Source of the DNA: Azophilus sp026709365
GTDB lineage: Bacteria; Pseudomonadota; Gammaproteobacteria; Pseudomonadales; Azotimanducaceae
DNA: 64,000 nt
NCBI GenBank assembly: GCA_965200175.1
Contig: OZ241345.1
Location: 2,666,001-2,730,000, forward strand
Direction: 5' to 3'
This document shows positions 1 to 8,460 of the stretch, piece after piece (the first letter of the stretch is position 1; every line of letters starts with the position of its first letter). The notes beneath the pieces were generated by a model that was not told the origin of the DNA, did not search any database, and was given only the letters and a program-made list of their open reading frames with translations. Made by a program: the position numbers and the translations under genes.

Positions 1-1242
1 GAGGACCGCGCGTTCCAGCGCCTGCATCGCCAAGGCCACGTCGTCCACGGAGACGCGCTCATCCGGGTGGTGGCTGATCCCGTCGGCACAGCGCACGAAC
101 AGCATCCCCACGTCGGTGACCGCGGCCATCGCCATGGCGTCGTGGCCAGCGCCGCTCATGAGCCTCGGCGCCGGCAGCGCCATGGCCTCCAGCGCCTGGC
201 CGAGCAGCGCCTGCATGCGGTCCGAGCAGGCCACCGCGCCGGCCGCATGGGTTTCCACCCAATTGCCCTGCAGGTTGCGCGCGCCCAGCATCCGGGCAGC
301 CTCAGCCTGCAGCTCGGCCACGGCTTGGTCGCGCTGCGCATCGTCGCCGGCGCGCAGGTCGATGGTCAGCGCGCAGCGGCCCGGGATCACGTTGGCGGCG
401 CCCGGCCGGCAGGCCAGATCGCCCACGGTGGCAACCACCTGGCGGCGCTGCGCCACCCGCTCAACCAGCAGGACGATTTCGGCGGCCGCCGCCAAGGCGT
501 CCCGGCGCATGGCCATGGGAACGGTGCCGGCGTGGCCGGCCTGGCCCAACACTTCGAGGCGAAAGCGCCTGGCCCCGGCGATGTGCGTCACCACGCCCAG
601 CGGCTGCGCCGTCCGATCCAGGACCGGCCCCTGCTCGATGTGGACTTCCAAATAGCCCAGCAGCGGCTCCCCGGCCCGGCTGCAGGCGGCGATGGCCGAG
701 GGATCGCCGCCGAACGCGATCAGCGCTTCCTTGAGGCTGATGCCGTCCCGGTCCTTGAGTTGCAGCCAACGGGGCTCCCAAGTGCCCGCCGCCGCCCGGC
801 TGCCCAGCAGGGTGGCGCCGAAGCGAACGCCCTCCTCGTCGCCGAAGCCGACCACGTCCAAGTGGAACGGCAGCTTGACGGCGCTGCGGCGCAGCTTCGC
901 CGCCACCGCCAGGCCCAGCAGGACGCCGAGGATGCCGTCGTACTTGCCGGCGTTGGGAACCGTGTCCAAGTGGGAGCCGACGATGAGCGACGGCGTCGCT
1001 TCGGCGGGGCCGGCTTGCCGGGCGGCGGGCAGCCGGCCCCAGAGGTTGCCGACCGCATCCTGCCGGCACGCCAGCCCCGCCGCCTCAAGCCAGGCGCCGA
1101 CCTGGCGATTGCACTGCGCGTGCTCGGCGGTCAGATAGGTGCGGCAGACGCGGTCCGGGAGGCTGGACAAGGCCCCCAGCAGGTCGCAGCGCCGCATGAT
1201 CTGCGCCGCCCAGTCCGCATGGGATTCAGGCTGCCGAGTCAT
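1..1242 (-). CDS. allC: Allantoate amidohydrolase (M20 family), C-terminus off window
   Basis: A metal-dependent M20-family hydrolase of the allantoate amidohydrolase / N-carbamoyl-amino-acid hydrolase type. It would hydrolyse allantoate to ureidoglycine, ammonia and CO2 in the cytoplasm. The ATG at 1242 opens a frame that stays open to base 1, so about 414 residues are present and only the last part is missing. Family metal-site motifs are visible: SHLDTV with His91 and Asp93, GDEEGVRF with Glu136-Glu137, EQGP, and a late GAGHDAM. The start overlaps the end of the upstream aminotransferase gene by 17 bases, so the two are translated from one message. The neighbours (PucG, HpxW-like) favour allantoate over a carbamoyl-amino acid as substrate, but this fold cannot separate the two with certainty. 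Confidence 0.85.
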   Translation of the reverse strand, partial: MTRQPESHADWAAQIMRRCDLLGALSSLPDRVCRTYLTAEHAQCNRQVGAWLEAAGLACRQDAVGNLWGRLPAARQAGPAEATPSLIVGSHLDTVPNAGKYDGILGVLLGLAVAAKLRRSAVKLPFHLDVVGFGDEEGVRFGATLLGSRAAAGTWEPRWLQLKDRDGISLKEALIAFGGDPSAIAACSRAGEPLLGYLEVHIEQGPVLDRTAQPLGVVTHIAGARRFRLEVLGQAGHAGTVPMAMRRDALAAAAEIVLLVERVAQRRQVVATVGDLACRPGAANVIPGRCALTIDLRAGDDAQRDQAVAELQAEAARMLGARNLQGNWVETHAAGAVACSDRMQALLGQALEAMALPAPRLMSGAGHDAMAMAAVTDVGMLFVRCADGISHHPDERVSVDDVALAMQALERAVL

Positions 1243-2461
1243 AGTGCGCCAGCGCCGCAGCCACCGCCGCGCCCGGGCTGAGCCGGTGGCCGGCGCGCAG
1301 CAGGCACTGCTCCAGGCTCGCCAGCGTCACCAGCACCGCATCCCGGCGGGCGTTGTAGCCCATGACGCCCACGCGCCAGATGAGGCCGTCCAAGGGCCCG
1401 AACGAGGTGCCGATCTCGATGCCGAAATCGGCTAGCAGAACGCGCCGCAAGGCCTCCCCGTCCAAGCCGTCGGGGATGTAAACCCCCACCACGTTGTTCA
1501 TTCGATGGTCCGGGTCGCCGTAGAGCCTCAAGTTGAGCGCCGCCAGCCCGGCGGCCATGGCGCCGCCGTTGATGCGGTGGCGCTCCACCGCGGCGTCCAC
1601 GCCTTCCCGCAGCAGGATGCGGGCGCACTCCCTGGCGCAGAACAGCATGCTGGCCGCCTCGGTGTGGTGGTTGAGCCGCCGCTCGCCCCAGTAGTCCATG
1701 ATCATGGCCAGATCGAAATAGTTGGACTGAATGCGAGGACCGGAGCCGGGCGCCTCATCCGCGCCGCGCAGGCCCGCCTCGACGTGATGCCGGGCGCGGA
1801 TCACCGCCACCGCCTCCTCGTTCAGGCTCACCGGCGCGCTGCCGGAGGGTCCGGCCAGGCACTTCTGCAAGCCCACCGAAACGGCGCTGAGATGCCAAGC
1901 ATCGGTTTCCAGCGCGTTGCCGCCCACCGATGCGGTGGCGTCGCAGTAGAGCAGCACGCCCTTGTCGGCGCAGACCTGCCCGAGGTCGGCAAGCGGCTGG
2001 CACATGGTGGTGGAGGTGTCGCCCTGAACGCAGGCCACCAGCTTGGGGCCGAACCGATCGATCGCCTCGGCCAGCTGCTCCGGGCGGGCCACCTCGCCCC
2101 AGGGAACCTCAATGACGCGCACTTGGGCGGCGCAGCGTTGCGCAATCTCCACAAGCAAATGGCCAAAGCGGCCAAACACCGGCACCACCACCCGATCCCC
2201 CGGCGCCAGCAGCGACGCAAGGCAGGCCTCGATGCCGCCGCGCGCCGTGCTGTCCACCAGGAACGTCCAAGGATTGCTGGTACGCAGGACGCCGCGGTAA
2301 AGGGCCATGGCGTCGTTCATGCAGCGGGTCATCTCGGGATCGAACTGGCCGATGAGCTGGTGGGACATCGCCCGCAGCACCCTTGGGTCGCAGTTGATGG
2401 GCCCCGGCCCCATCAGCAGCCGGGCGGGCGGCACGAAGGCCTCCTGCAAGTCCGGGCTCAT
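1226..2461 (-). CDS. pucG: (S)-ureidoglycine-glyoxylate aminotransferase
   Basis: Class V PLP-dependent aminotransferase of 411 residues, the usual size for PucG/UGXT. In the family it transfers the amino group of (S)-ureidoglycine to glyoxylate, giving oxalurate and glycine. Visible features are the N-terminal LMGPGPINCDPRVL segment, a cofactor-contacting YCDATAS stretch, and the PLP lysine Lys200 in GLQKCLAGPSG. It lies between the HpxW-like gene, with a 4-base ATGA overlap at 2458-2461, and allC. Since AllC makes ureidoglycine and this enzyme would make oxalurate, the operon order matches an oxalurate/oxamate route. Alanine-glyoxylate or serine-glyoxylate aminotransferase is the main alternative, less likely in this context. 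Confidence 0.85.
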   Translation of the reverse strand: MSPDLQEAFVPPARLLMGPGPINCDPRVLRAMSHQLIGQFDPEMTRCMNDAMALYRGVLRTSNPWTFLVDSTARGGIEACLASLLAPGDRVVVPVFGRFGHLLVEIAQRCAAQVRVIEVPWGEVARPEQLAEAIDRFGPKLVACVQGDTSTTMCQPLADLGQVCADKGVLLYCDATASVGGNALETDAWHLSAVSVGLQKCLAGPSGSAPVSLNEEAVAVIRARHHVEAGLRGADEAPGSGPRIQSNYFDLAMIMDYWGERRLNHHTEAASMLFCARECARILLREGVDAAVERHRINGGAMAAGLAALNLRLYGDPDHRMNNVVGVYIPDGLDGEALRRVLLADFGIEIGTSFGPLDGLIWRVGVMGYNARRDAVLVTLASLEQCLLRAGHRLSPGAAVAAALAHYDSAA

Positions 2462-4044
2462 GCTGGGGCCACCAACGCGGCGCCATCGCTGCGCGGATCG
2501 GTCGCCGCCTCGACCCGGCCCTGCCGGTCAACGCAGATGGCGCCGGCATGGCCCATGGCCTCGGAGCGGTCGGGCAATTCCGACAGCACGTGCCCCTTGG
2601 CCGCAAGTTCCGCGCCGATTTCGGTCGCCAAGCTGCGCTCCAGCTTGAGGTCGGCATCGGCGCTGCCCCAAGTCCTGCCGAGCAGCCAGCGCGGCCGGGC
2701 GATCGCCTCACTCAGGGAGGCCCCCTCATGGAAAAACCGGGTGAACAGCGCCGCTTGGGTTTGCGGCTGGCCGTCTCCGCCCATCGCGCCGTAGGCAAGC
2801 CGCCGACCGTCGGCCAGCAGCGCCAGCGCCGGGTTGAGGGTGTGCAGGGGCCGGTGCCGCGGCACGAGGGCGTTGCGATGCGCGGCGTCCATTTGAAAGC
2901 TCATCCCGCGGTTGTTCCAAACCAAGCCGAACTCCGGCACCACCATGCCGGAGCCAAACTCCCAGTAAAGGCTCTGGATGAAGCTGACCAAGGTGCCGTG
3001 CCGGTCCAGCGCGCCCATCCAAACCGTGTCGCCGGGGGTTGCGGCCTGGGGCCACGGCAAGGCCGCGTCCGCGCGAACTTGAGCGGCCAACCGATCCAGT
3101 GAGGCGGCCGACAGCAGTTGGTCGAAGGTTGCCGAGAGCCTTGCGGAGTCGCCGACCTCCCGGTCGCGAACCCGGAAGGCCAGCTTGGTGGCCTCCACCA
3201 GGCAATGCACGCGCGCCGCCTCCGTGGCGGGCGCCAGGCGCTCGCGCAGCCGGTCGTAAACCGCCAGCAGGATGAGCGACGCGATGCCTTGGGTCGGCGG
3301 CGGCAGATTGAAGACCTCAGCCCCGGCGATGCAGGTCGATAGCGGCGTTGCGGGGCGGGCCCGATAGTCCAGGAAATCCGCCAAGCGCAACGGGCTGCCG
3401 AGGCCGGCCAAGTGCCCCGCGACCGCGGCGCCGAGCGCCCCCCGGTAGAAGTCCTCCGTGCCGCGCTCGGCCAAGCGGCGCAGAAAGCCGGCCAGCGCGG
3501 GGTTGCCCAGCCGATCCCCGGCCCGCAGGGGCCGCCCGTCGGGCTGGAACACATCAAGGTAGGCTTGGAAGGCGCAGTTCTCCCGATCCAGCTTCTCGCT
3601 GGCGGCCTGCAGGCTCCCGGTCACGGAGACGCCGTTTTCGGCCAGCGCCGTCGCCGGCGCCAGCAGGTCGGGCAAGGGGCGTTGCGGGAAGCCGTTGTCC
3701 CGGCACCAGTTGCGCGCCAGCCGCCAGCCGTCCAGGGTGCCGGCTTGGCAGAGGGCCGCCTGCGGCCCCCGGGCCGGGATGGCGTCGAACCCGGCATCCC
3801 GGTAGCCGTCGATGCTCGCGCCCTGGGCGGCGAACCCGCAGGCGTCGATGCTCACGGGCGCTTGGCCCGCCGCCTGAATCAGCCAGAAGCCGTCGCCGCC
3901 GAGGCTGTTCATGTGCGGGTAAGCGACGGCAATGGCGGCTGAGGCGGCCACCATCGCATCGACCGCGGTGGCACCGTCGGCCAGCCATTCCAAGCCCATT
4001 TGCGCGACCTCGGCTCGGGGCGCGGTGAAGGCGACGGCGGTCAT
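2458..4044 (-). CDS. hpxW: Gamma-glutamyltransferase-family Ntn hydrolase, oxamate amidohydrolase (HpxW)-like
   Basis: A 528-residue protein of the Ggt superfamily, self-processing N-terminal-nucleophile hydrolases. The likely autocatalytic cleavage site and nucleophile is Thr340 in the GDTVWMGALD segment, followed by the FIQSLYWEFGSG region typical of the small subunit. Klebsiella HpxW, from the same family, hydrolyses oxamate during purine degradation. Translational coupling here to pucG (ATGA overlap), and to allC beyond it, makes an oxamate-type amidase the best guess instead of glutathione hydrolysis. No signal peptide is seen (the protein begins MTAVAFTAPRAEVAQ), which also argues against a periplasmic Ggt. 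It is the first gene of the ureide operon. The exact substrate is inferred. Confidence 0.7.
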   Translation of the reverse strand: MTAVAFTAPRAEVAQMGLEWLADGATAVDAMVAASAAIAVAYPHMNSLGGDGFWLIQAAGQAPVSIDACGFAAQGASIDGYRDAGFDAIPARGPQAALCQAGTLDGWRLARNWCRDNGFPQRPLPDLLAPATALAENGVSVTGSLQAASEKLDRENCAFQAYLDVFQPDGRPLRAGDRLGNPALAGFLRRLAERGTEDFYRGALGAAVAGHLAGLGSPLRLADFLDYRARPATPLSTCIAGAEVFNLPPPTQGIASLILLAVYDRLRERLAPATEAARVHCLVEATKLAFRVRDREVGDSARLSATFDQLLSAASLDRLAAQVRADAALPWPQAATPGDTVWMGALDRHGTLVSFIQSLYWEFGSGMVVPEFGLVWNNRGMSFQMDAAHRNALVPRHRPLHTLNPALALLADGRRLAYGAMGGDGQPQTQAALFTRFFHEGASLSEAIARPRWLLGRTWGSADADLKLERSLATEIGAELAAKGHVLSELPDRSEAMGHAGAICVDRQGRVEAATDPRSDGAALVAPA

Positions 4045-4061
4045 CTGAACTCAAGATCCGT

Positions 4062-4215
4062 GTGCGGGCTCAGCAACATATCGAACCTGACTCACCCAAC
4101 GTGCGCGGAGTTTCGCATCAGCGAAACTCGAACGCACCCGCAAAGCGGGTGCGCAGGCTCAGAAACATATCGGAATCCGACCTGAGCGACGAGCGCGGGG
4201 TTTCGCGCCTGCGCC
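4062..4215. repeat. Dispersed intergenic palindromic repeat R1, copy a (two units)
   Basis: Two tandem copies of a roughly 95-base unit fill the gap between the HpxW-like start and the TPR gene end. Each unit has a core like CTCAGAAACATATCGGAATC, then a GAGTTTCGC...GCGAAACTC palindrome, then a GC-rich hairpin (CACCCGC AAA GCGGGTG in the first unit). Related copies lie at 9352-9545 and 50308-50432, with fragments at 14271 and 30386. Confidence 0.8.
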
Positions 4216-4261
4216 TGCGCGCACCAAAACCTTGGGGCATCGCCCGGCTCCGCCAACCGAA

Positions 4262-5488
4262 TCAGCTGTTGGCGGCCAGCCAGTTGGCTTGGCGCTTCAT
4301 GTCCTCGGCGTAGTTCAGCCAGCTCGCGGCGGAGCGCTCGGTCTTGCTGAACGCGCGCGCCTTGCGCAGCGCCTCGCGGCCAGCTTCAAACTTGGCCTGC
4401 TCGACCCGGGCAATGCCAAGAATCAGCCACGCCTTGCCGGGGCCCTCAAGATCCAGGTCCAACGCCTTGAGCGCAGCCGCCTCGGCCTTCTCCCAATCGG
4501 CGGCATCGACGTGAATGTTGGCGATCCTCATCCAGGCGTCGCCGGACGCAAACCGCTCCGCCAAGTCCGCATAGGCGGCGACGGCCCGGTCGTGCTCCTT
4601 GGCGTCAACCCAAGCCTGGGCGAGCATTTCCAGATAGGTCTCCTCGGCCGGCACCAGCCCGTCGGCAATGGCCTGCCGCAGCAGGCGCCCGCCGTGCTCC
4701 GGCACGCCCTGCAGCACGCAGAGCTGGATCATCGAGCGAATGGTGGAGGCCTTGTCCAGTTGGCCGGCGTCAAAGGCGACCTTGAGCGTCGCCAAGGCCT
4801 CGGAGGATAAGTCCTGCAGCATGTAAACGCTGGCCAGCTGCTCCCAATACGACCCCGTGCCAGGCCAGCGGCCGATCATGCGCAGCAGGGTTCCGGCGGC
4901 ATCGGGGTACTGCTTGAGCTCAAAGTAGGCGGCGGTGAGCAGCTGGAACCAGCTCTCGCGCGGCTCATCGCTCGCCGCGATGGCCCGTTCGGCGTAGGGC
5001 ACGGACTCCGCGTAGCGCTTCACTTGGGCGTAGATGTTGGCCATGAACATCGTCTGCGCGGGCTTGGGCGCCTCCAAGCGCGCGAACCAAGCCTCGGCGA
5101 ACACCAGGGCCTCATCGAACTCATCCAAGGCGGCGTGCAGCTGCGCCACCATGTAGCCGACGTTGTAGGCAACGTTCTCCGGCAGTCTTTCCGTGGCGAG
5201 GCTGCGCTTCAGGTGGCCGATGGCGGCGGGGAAGTCCTCCCGGGACATCTCGACGTACCCTAGGGTCTGCAAGGTGAGCGCCTGGTCGAGGCTGCCTTCC
5301 TGAACCTCGGCCAGCAGCGCGGTCAGCCTCGAGCGGGCCTCATCCAAGCCGTCAGCGGCCATCAGCTCCTGTATTTCGGTGAGCGCCTTGTAGGTCTTGG
5401 TGCTCACTGAGGTCGCCCCGGCCCAAGCGCCGCCGGCCAAAAGCCAAGCCAAGCCCAAGGCGGTGAGCGTGCGCAGGCAGCGACGCAT
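4262..5488 (-). CDS. Periplasmic TPR protein of the TonB2-type operon
   Basis: A 408-residue protein with an N-terminal Sec signal peptide (MRRCLRTLTALGLAWLLAG, cleavage near AWA) followed by a solenoid of TPR-like helix pairs along most of its length, for example LGYVEMSREDFPAAIGHLKR and LTAAYFELKQYPDAAGTLLR. It is the last gene of the operon and its ATG overlaps the tonB stop by one base (5488). TPR proteins at this position in DUF3450-TtpC-ExbB-ExbD-TonB clusters are known accessory components of TonB2-type systems and probably act as a periplasmic scaffold. No enzymatic motif is visible. The specific partner cannot be read from the sequence. Confidence 0.85.
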   Translation of the reverse strand: MRRCLRTLTALGLAWLLAGGAWAGATSVSTKTYKALTEIQELMAADGLDEARSRLTALLAEVQEGSLDQALTLQTLGYVEMSREDFPAAIGHLKRSLATERLPENVAYNVGYMVAQLHAALDEFDEALVFAEAWFARLEAPKPAQTMFMANIYAQVKRYAESVPYAERAIAASDEPRESWFQLLTAAYFELKQYPDAAGTLLRMIGRWPGTGSYWEQLASVYMLQDLSSEALATLKVAFDAGQLDKASTIRSMIQLCVLQGVPEHGGRLLRQAIADGLVPAEETYLEMLAQAWVDAKEHDRAVAAYADLAERFASGDAWMRIANIHVDAADWEKAEAAALKALDLDLEGPGKAWLILGIARVEQAKFEAGREALRKARAFSKTERSAASWLNYAEDMKRQANWLAANS

Positions 5489-6126
5489 CAGCTTCTCCCC
5501 AGCTTGAATTCAATGGTCTGGCGGGCGCGCTGGGACTGCGGCACGCCATCGACGATTTTGGGGCGGAACTTCCAGCGTTTCATGGCGTCCATGGCCGCCT
5601 TGTCGAACAGGCGGGGCGGGTCCGACTCCAGCACCGAGACGCCGGCCACGGTGCCGTCCGGCTTGATGGTCACGGCCAGCGTGACGTAGCCCTCGATCTT
5701 GGCCTGCTTGGCGTTGCGCGGATAGGCGGGCGAGGTCCGCACCACGGGAATGACGTCGGTGTCAAACCCGGCCATGCCATCGCCCTGCTGCACCGCGCCC
5801 AGGTAAGGGCCGCCGCCCGAATTGATGGGAATGCCGATGGTGGGCATGTTCATGTTCATCAAGTCCGGGTTCACGTTGGCCAGCTGATTGGCCAGGTCGG
5901 GCGTGTCCGGCGGCTGCTGCGGGGGCGGCGGCTCGCGCAGACTGCGCTCCTTGGTGCGGGTCTGCTCGTTCTGGTCAACGCGCACGAAGTTGAGGTAGGT
6001 CCTGCTGCGGTCGGGCTTATCGAGGATCGCCTCGGCGCGGATCATGAACTGCATGAGCATGAACATCAAAAGGCCGGCGCAACAGGCCAGCACCAGCATG
6101 GTCAGGTTTTTCCCGGCCGCCTGCAT
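5488..6126 (-). CDS. tonB: TonB energy-transducer protein
   Basis: A 212-residue TonB-family protein. It has one N-terminal transmembrane helix (about residues 8-28), a short proline-rich linker around residues 66-75 (EPPPPQQPPDTPD) and a C-terminal TonB domain with a conserved YP core near YPRNAKQAKIEG and AMKRWKFRPK. It carries proton-motive energy from the ExbB/ExbD complex to outer-membrane receptors. The linker is shorter than in canonical TonB, which is usual for TonB2-type proteins coupled to TtpC. It starts 9 bases after exbD and its stop overlaps the TPR start. The TonB-dependent receptor at 39874 is a possible client, by inference only. Confidence 0.93.
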   Translation of the reverse strand: MQAAGKNLTMLVLACCAGLLMFMLMQFMIRAEAILDKPDRSRTYLNFVRVDQNEQTRTKERSLREPPPPQQPPDTPDLANQLANVNPDLMNMNMPTIGIPINSGGGPYLGAVQQGDGMAGFDTDVIPVVRTSPAYPRNAKQAKIEGYVTLAVTIKPDGTVAGVSVLESDPPRLFDKAAMDAMKRWKFRPKIVDGVPQSQRARQTIEFKLGRS

Positions 6127-6135
6127 GAGCGCTCG

Positions 6136-6549
6136 TCAGTAGCCCTCGTCCGCAGCGACCGAGACGCTTTCCGCCCCGGCCAGCCGCGCTTGGTCCATCA
6201 CTTCAATGAGCGTCTCGGTCTTTGAATCCGAGTCCGCGACGATGATCACCGCCGCGCCGGGATTCTCCGCAATGCCCCGCTCGACGTTGGCGCGCACCGC
6301 GCGCTTGTCGATCAGGCGCTTGTCCATGTAGATCTGGTTGGCTGCGGTGATGCCGATCTGGATGCTGTTGGACTCCGTGACCACCGCGGTGTCCGCATTG
6401 GGCCGGCTGACGTCCACCCCGGACTCCTTGACGAAGGTTGAGGTGACGATGAAGAAGATCAGCATGATGAACACCACGTCCAACATGGGCGTCAGATCGA
6501 TCTGGCTTTCGTCCTGCTCCTCAACCAGTGCTTGAACCGGGTCGCTCAT
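6136..6549 (-). CDS. exbD: ExbD biopolymer transport protein
   Basis: A 137-residue ExbD/TolR-family protein. It has a short cytoplasmic N-terminus, one transmembrane helix (about residues 21-41) that begins with the family's conserved Asp-containing segment LTPMLDVVFIMLIFFIVTST, and a periplasmic domain. With ExbB it forms the proton channel that energises TonB. Its ATG overlaps the end of exbB by 4 bases (6546-6549), showing translational coupling. Length and topology are typical. Confidence 0.95.
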   Translation of the reverse strand: MSDPVQALVEEQDESQIDLTPMLDVVFIMLIFFIVTSTFVKESGVDVSRPNADTAVVTESNSIQIGITAANQIYMDKRLIDKRAVRANVERGIAENPGAAVIIVADSDSKTETLIEVMDQARLAGAESVSVAADEGY

Positions 6550-7073
6550 GGGATGTCCTGATTTTCGATCTTCAACGACTCGCCGAGCTTTTGGCGCTCG
6601 ACCTTGAAGCGGCGGTCCAGCCTGGAAGCAAAGGGAATCGCGAGCAGGGCGACCACCATGCCGGCCATCGTCGGTATCGTCGCCTTGCTCACGCCGTCCG
6701 CCATCGCCCGGGGATTGCCCGAACCCATGAAGGCCATGACGTCAAACACCTGAATCATGCCGGTGACCGTGCCCAGCAGGCCGAACATGGGCAGCAGCGC
6801 GATGAGCGCGGGAATGATCTTGACGTTGCGCAGCATCGCCACCTCCACCTGCGAGATCAGCTCGGTGCGCTGCGCTTGGGCGAACCAGGACGTCCGGTCC
6901 CGGCGCTGGTCCCATGCGCCCACGGCATTGTTGACCAGCGGCTGATGTTCCCGCAAGTAGTACCAGAAGCGCTCCAGCATCAGCCACCAGAGCCAGATTG
7001 ACACAAACAGAATGGCGTAAAGGACGTTCCCGCCCTTGTCGAGGAAGTCCCGCAACGCGCTGAAAGCCTCCAT
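6546..7073 (-). CDS. exbB: ExbB/TolQ-family proton channel protein
   Basis: A MotA/TolQ/ExbB-family membrane protein. The frame is open further upstream to 7145, but the start at 7073 (MEAFSALRDFLDKGG) is preferred: it lies 7 bases after the ttpC stop and gives 175 residues, the normal length, whereas the extra upstream stretch would be shadow translation of the ttpC end. Three transmembrane helices are visible, including NVLYAILFVSIWLWWLM and the conserved LLPMFGLLGTVTGMI motif, with a cytoplasmic loop between helices 1 and 2. It is paired with the downstream ExbD by an ATGA overlap. It is the second ExbB-like protein of the operon besides TtpC, as is standard for TonB2 systems. Confidence 0.93.
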   Translation of the reverse strand: MEAFSALRDFLDKGGNVLYAILFVSIWLWWLMLERFWYYLREHQPLVNNAVGAWDQRRDRTSWFAQAQRTELISQVEVAMLRNVKIIPALIALLPMFGLLGTVTGMIQVFDVMAFMGSGNPRAMADGVSKATIPTMAGMVVALLAIPFASRLDRRFKVERQKLGESLKIENQDIP

Positions 7074-7080
7074 GTCGGCG

Positions 7081-8460
7081 CTAAGCCTTGAGCTCAGCGT
7101 CGGCTTCGGCCTTCTTGGCCAACATGCCCGCGGACTGCTCGGCAATCACCTTGCTGGTGGCCGTGACCTGATTGGCCAGCAAGCTGTGGGTCAGCAGCAG
7201 GGGAATGGCCGTGACGAGGCCCAGCACCGTCGTGATCAGGGCTTGGGAGATGCCGCCGGCCATCAGCTTGGGGTCGCCGGTGCCGAACAGGGTGATCGCC
7301 TGGAAGGTGCCGATCATGCCGGTGACCGTGCCGAGCAGGCCCATCAGCGGCGCCACCGCCGCCAGCACCTTGATGAGCGGCAGGCCCCTGCGGATGTCCG
7401 AGACGTCCTTGAACACCACCTCATCGAGCTTGCGCTTGACCGCTTCAAGATCCAGGTGCTTGTTCTCATAATAGACGTTGAGCACCCGGCCCAGCGGGTT
7501 GTCGAGGTTGGGATGGTCGAGATCGGCCAATTGCACCTTGATGCGCCGCCGCACCCGAGCCACGGAGAAGAAGCGCTCCAGCACGATCAGCAGGCCGACG
7601 ACGCCGATGACGATGATCGCGTAGCCCACCGCCTTGCCCTGCTCCACCCGCTCCAGCAGGCTCGGCGCCTGCACCAGCAGGCCGAGCAGCGCGCCGCGGG
7701 AGGGATCGATGTAGAAGCCGACCTCGGTTCCGGGCGCTGCCGCGGAGAGCTTGTCGGCGCTGGCGCGCACATGGCTCTGGGGCTGGCGGGGAAGCTCCAC
7801 CAGCTGGTCGGCATCGGGCAGGTAGTTCAGGTACTTGTCGCCGCTGATGAGATTGAAGGCGCCCACCCGGATCACGGTCCCCGCATACTGGTCGCCGCTC
7901 GGCTGGATGATGTCGGCGGAAAAGCGGCTGATCTCGCCCGAGTGCGCTATCTCCTGCATCAGCAGCTGCCAAAGGGCGCGCATCTGGGGAATGGTCGGCA
8001 CCTCATCGCTTTCCGCCAACGACGCCACCACCGCCTTGCGCTCGGGATGCTCAACGGTGATCAGCGAGTTGTACAGGGCGGTTTGGGCATCGTCCGCGCT
8101 CTGCCGGAACACCCCAAACAACTCGCCAAGGTCGCCAATGCGCTGGTCCAGGGTGTCCTGCAGTTGCGCCAGCTGCGTTTCGTTGTCGTCAAAGGTCTGC
8201 TTGAGCGTGGTGCGCAGGGCTTCCTGGCGCGAGACCTCGGCTTCGGCCTCCCGCTGCAGGGTCCTTTGCTCATCGGCCCGTTCACGGAACCGCTGCTCAC
8301 GCTCCTCGTTGATGCGCGACTCGGCGGTCTGGTTGGAGCGCACCTCCTCCAGCAGGTCCAGCAGGCCAGCGCCGCCCTGCGCCGACGCGGCGCTCGATGC
8401 CGCCAGCCAAGCGATGCCCAGGATGCCGCCGACGAGGCTGCGGATGGCGACAGCGCTCAC
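7081..8460 (-). CDS. ttpC: TtpC-type ExbB homologue with periplasmic coiled-coil domain
   Basis: A 459-residue protein. A signal peptide (cleavage near ASA-QGG) leads into a long charged coiled coil (about residues 40-125, rich in Glu, Arg and Gln) and a periplasmic domain. A MotA/TolQ/ExbB channel domain with three transmembrane helices follows (about residues 280-440), including LMGLLGTVTGMIGTF. This is the layout of TtpC, the extra ExbB-like subunit needed by Vibrio TonB2 systems to couple TonB2 to its receptors. It overlaps the DUF3450 gene by 4 bases (8457-8460). The family assignment is strong. Which substrates the system serves is not visible. Confidence 0.92.
   Translation of the reverse strand: MSAVAIRSLVGGILGIAWLAASSAASAQGGAGLLDLLEEVRSNQTAESRINEEREQRFRERADEQRTLQREAEAEVSRQEALRTTLKQTFDDNETQLAQLQDTLDQRIGDLGELFGVFRQSADDAQTALYNSLITVEHPERKAVVASLAESDEVPTIPQMRALWQLLMQEIAHSGEISRFSADIIQPSGDQYAGTVIRVGAFNLISGDKYLNYLPDADQLVELPRQPQSHVRASADKLSAAAPGTEVGFYIDPSRGALLGLLVQAPSLLERVEQGKAVGYAIIVIGVVGLLIVLERFFSVARVRRRIKVQLADLDHPNLDNPLGRVLNVYYENKHLDLEAVKRKLDEVVFKDVSDIRRGLPLIKVLAAVAPLMGLLGTVTGMIGTFQAITLFGTGDPKLMAGGISQALITTVLGLVTAIPLLLTHSLLANQVTATSKVIAEQSAGMLAKKAEADAELKA

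Noticed and set aside
67..1281. Plus-strand frame of 404 codons over allC
   Set aside because: The minus frame has all M20 metal motifs in order; the plus frame is a His/Arg/Gln-rich shadow.
4062..4215. Riboswitch or RNA gene upstream of the ureide operon
   Set aside because: The structure is a dispersed repeat with copies next to unrelated genes, so a ligand-sensing role is unlikely.
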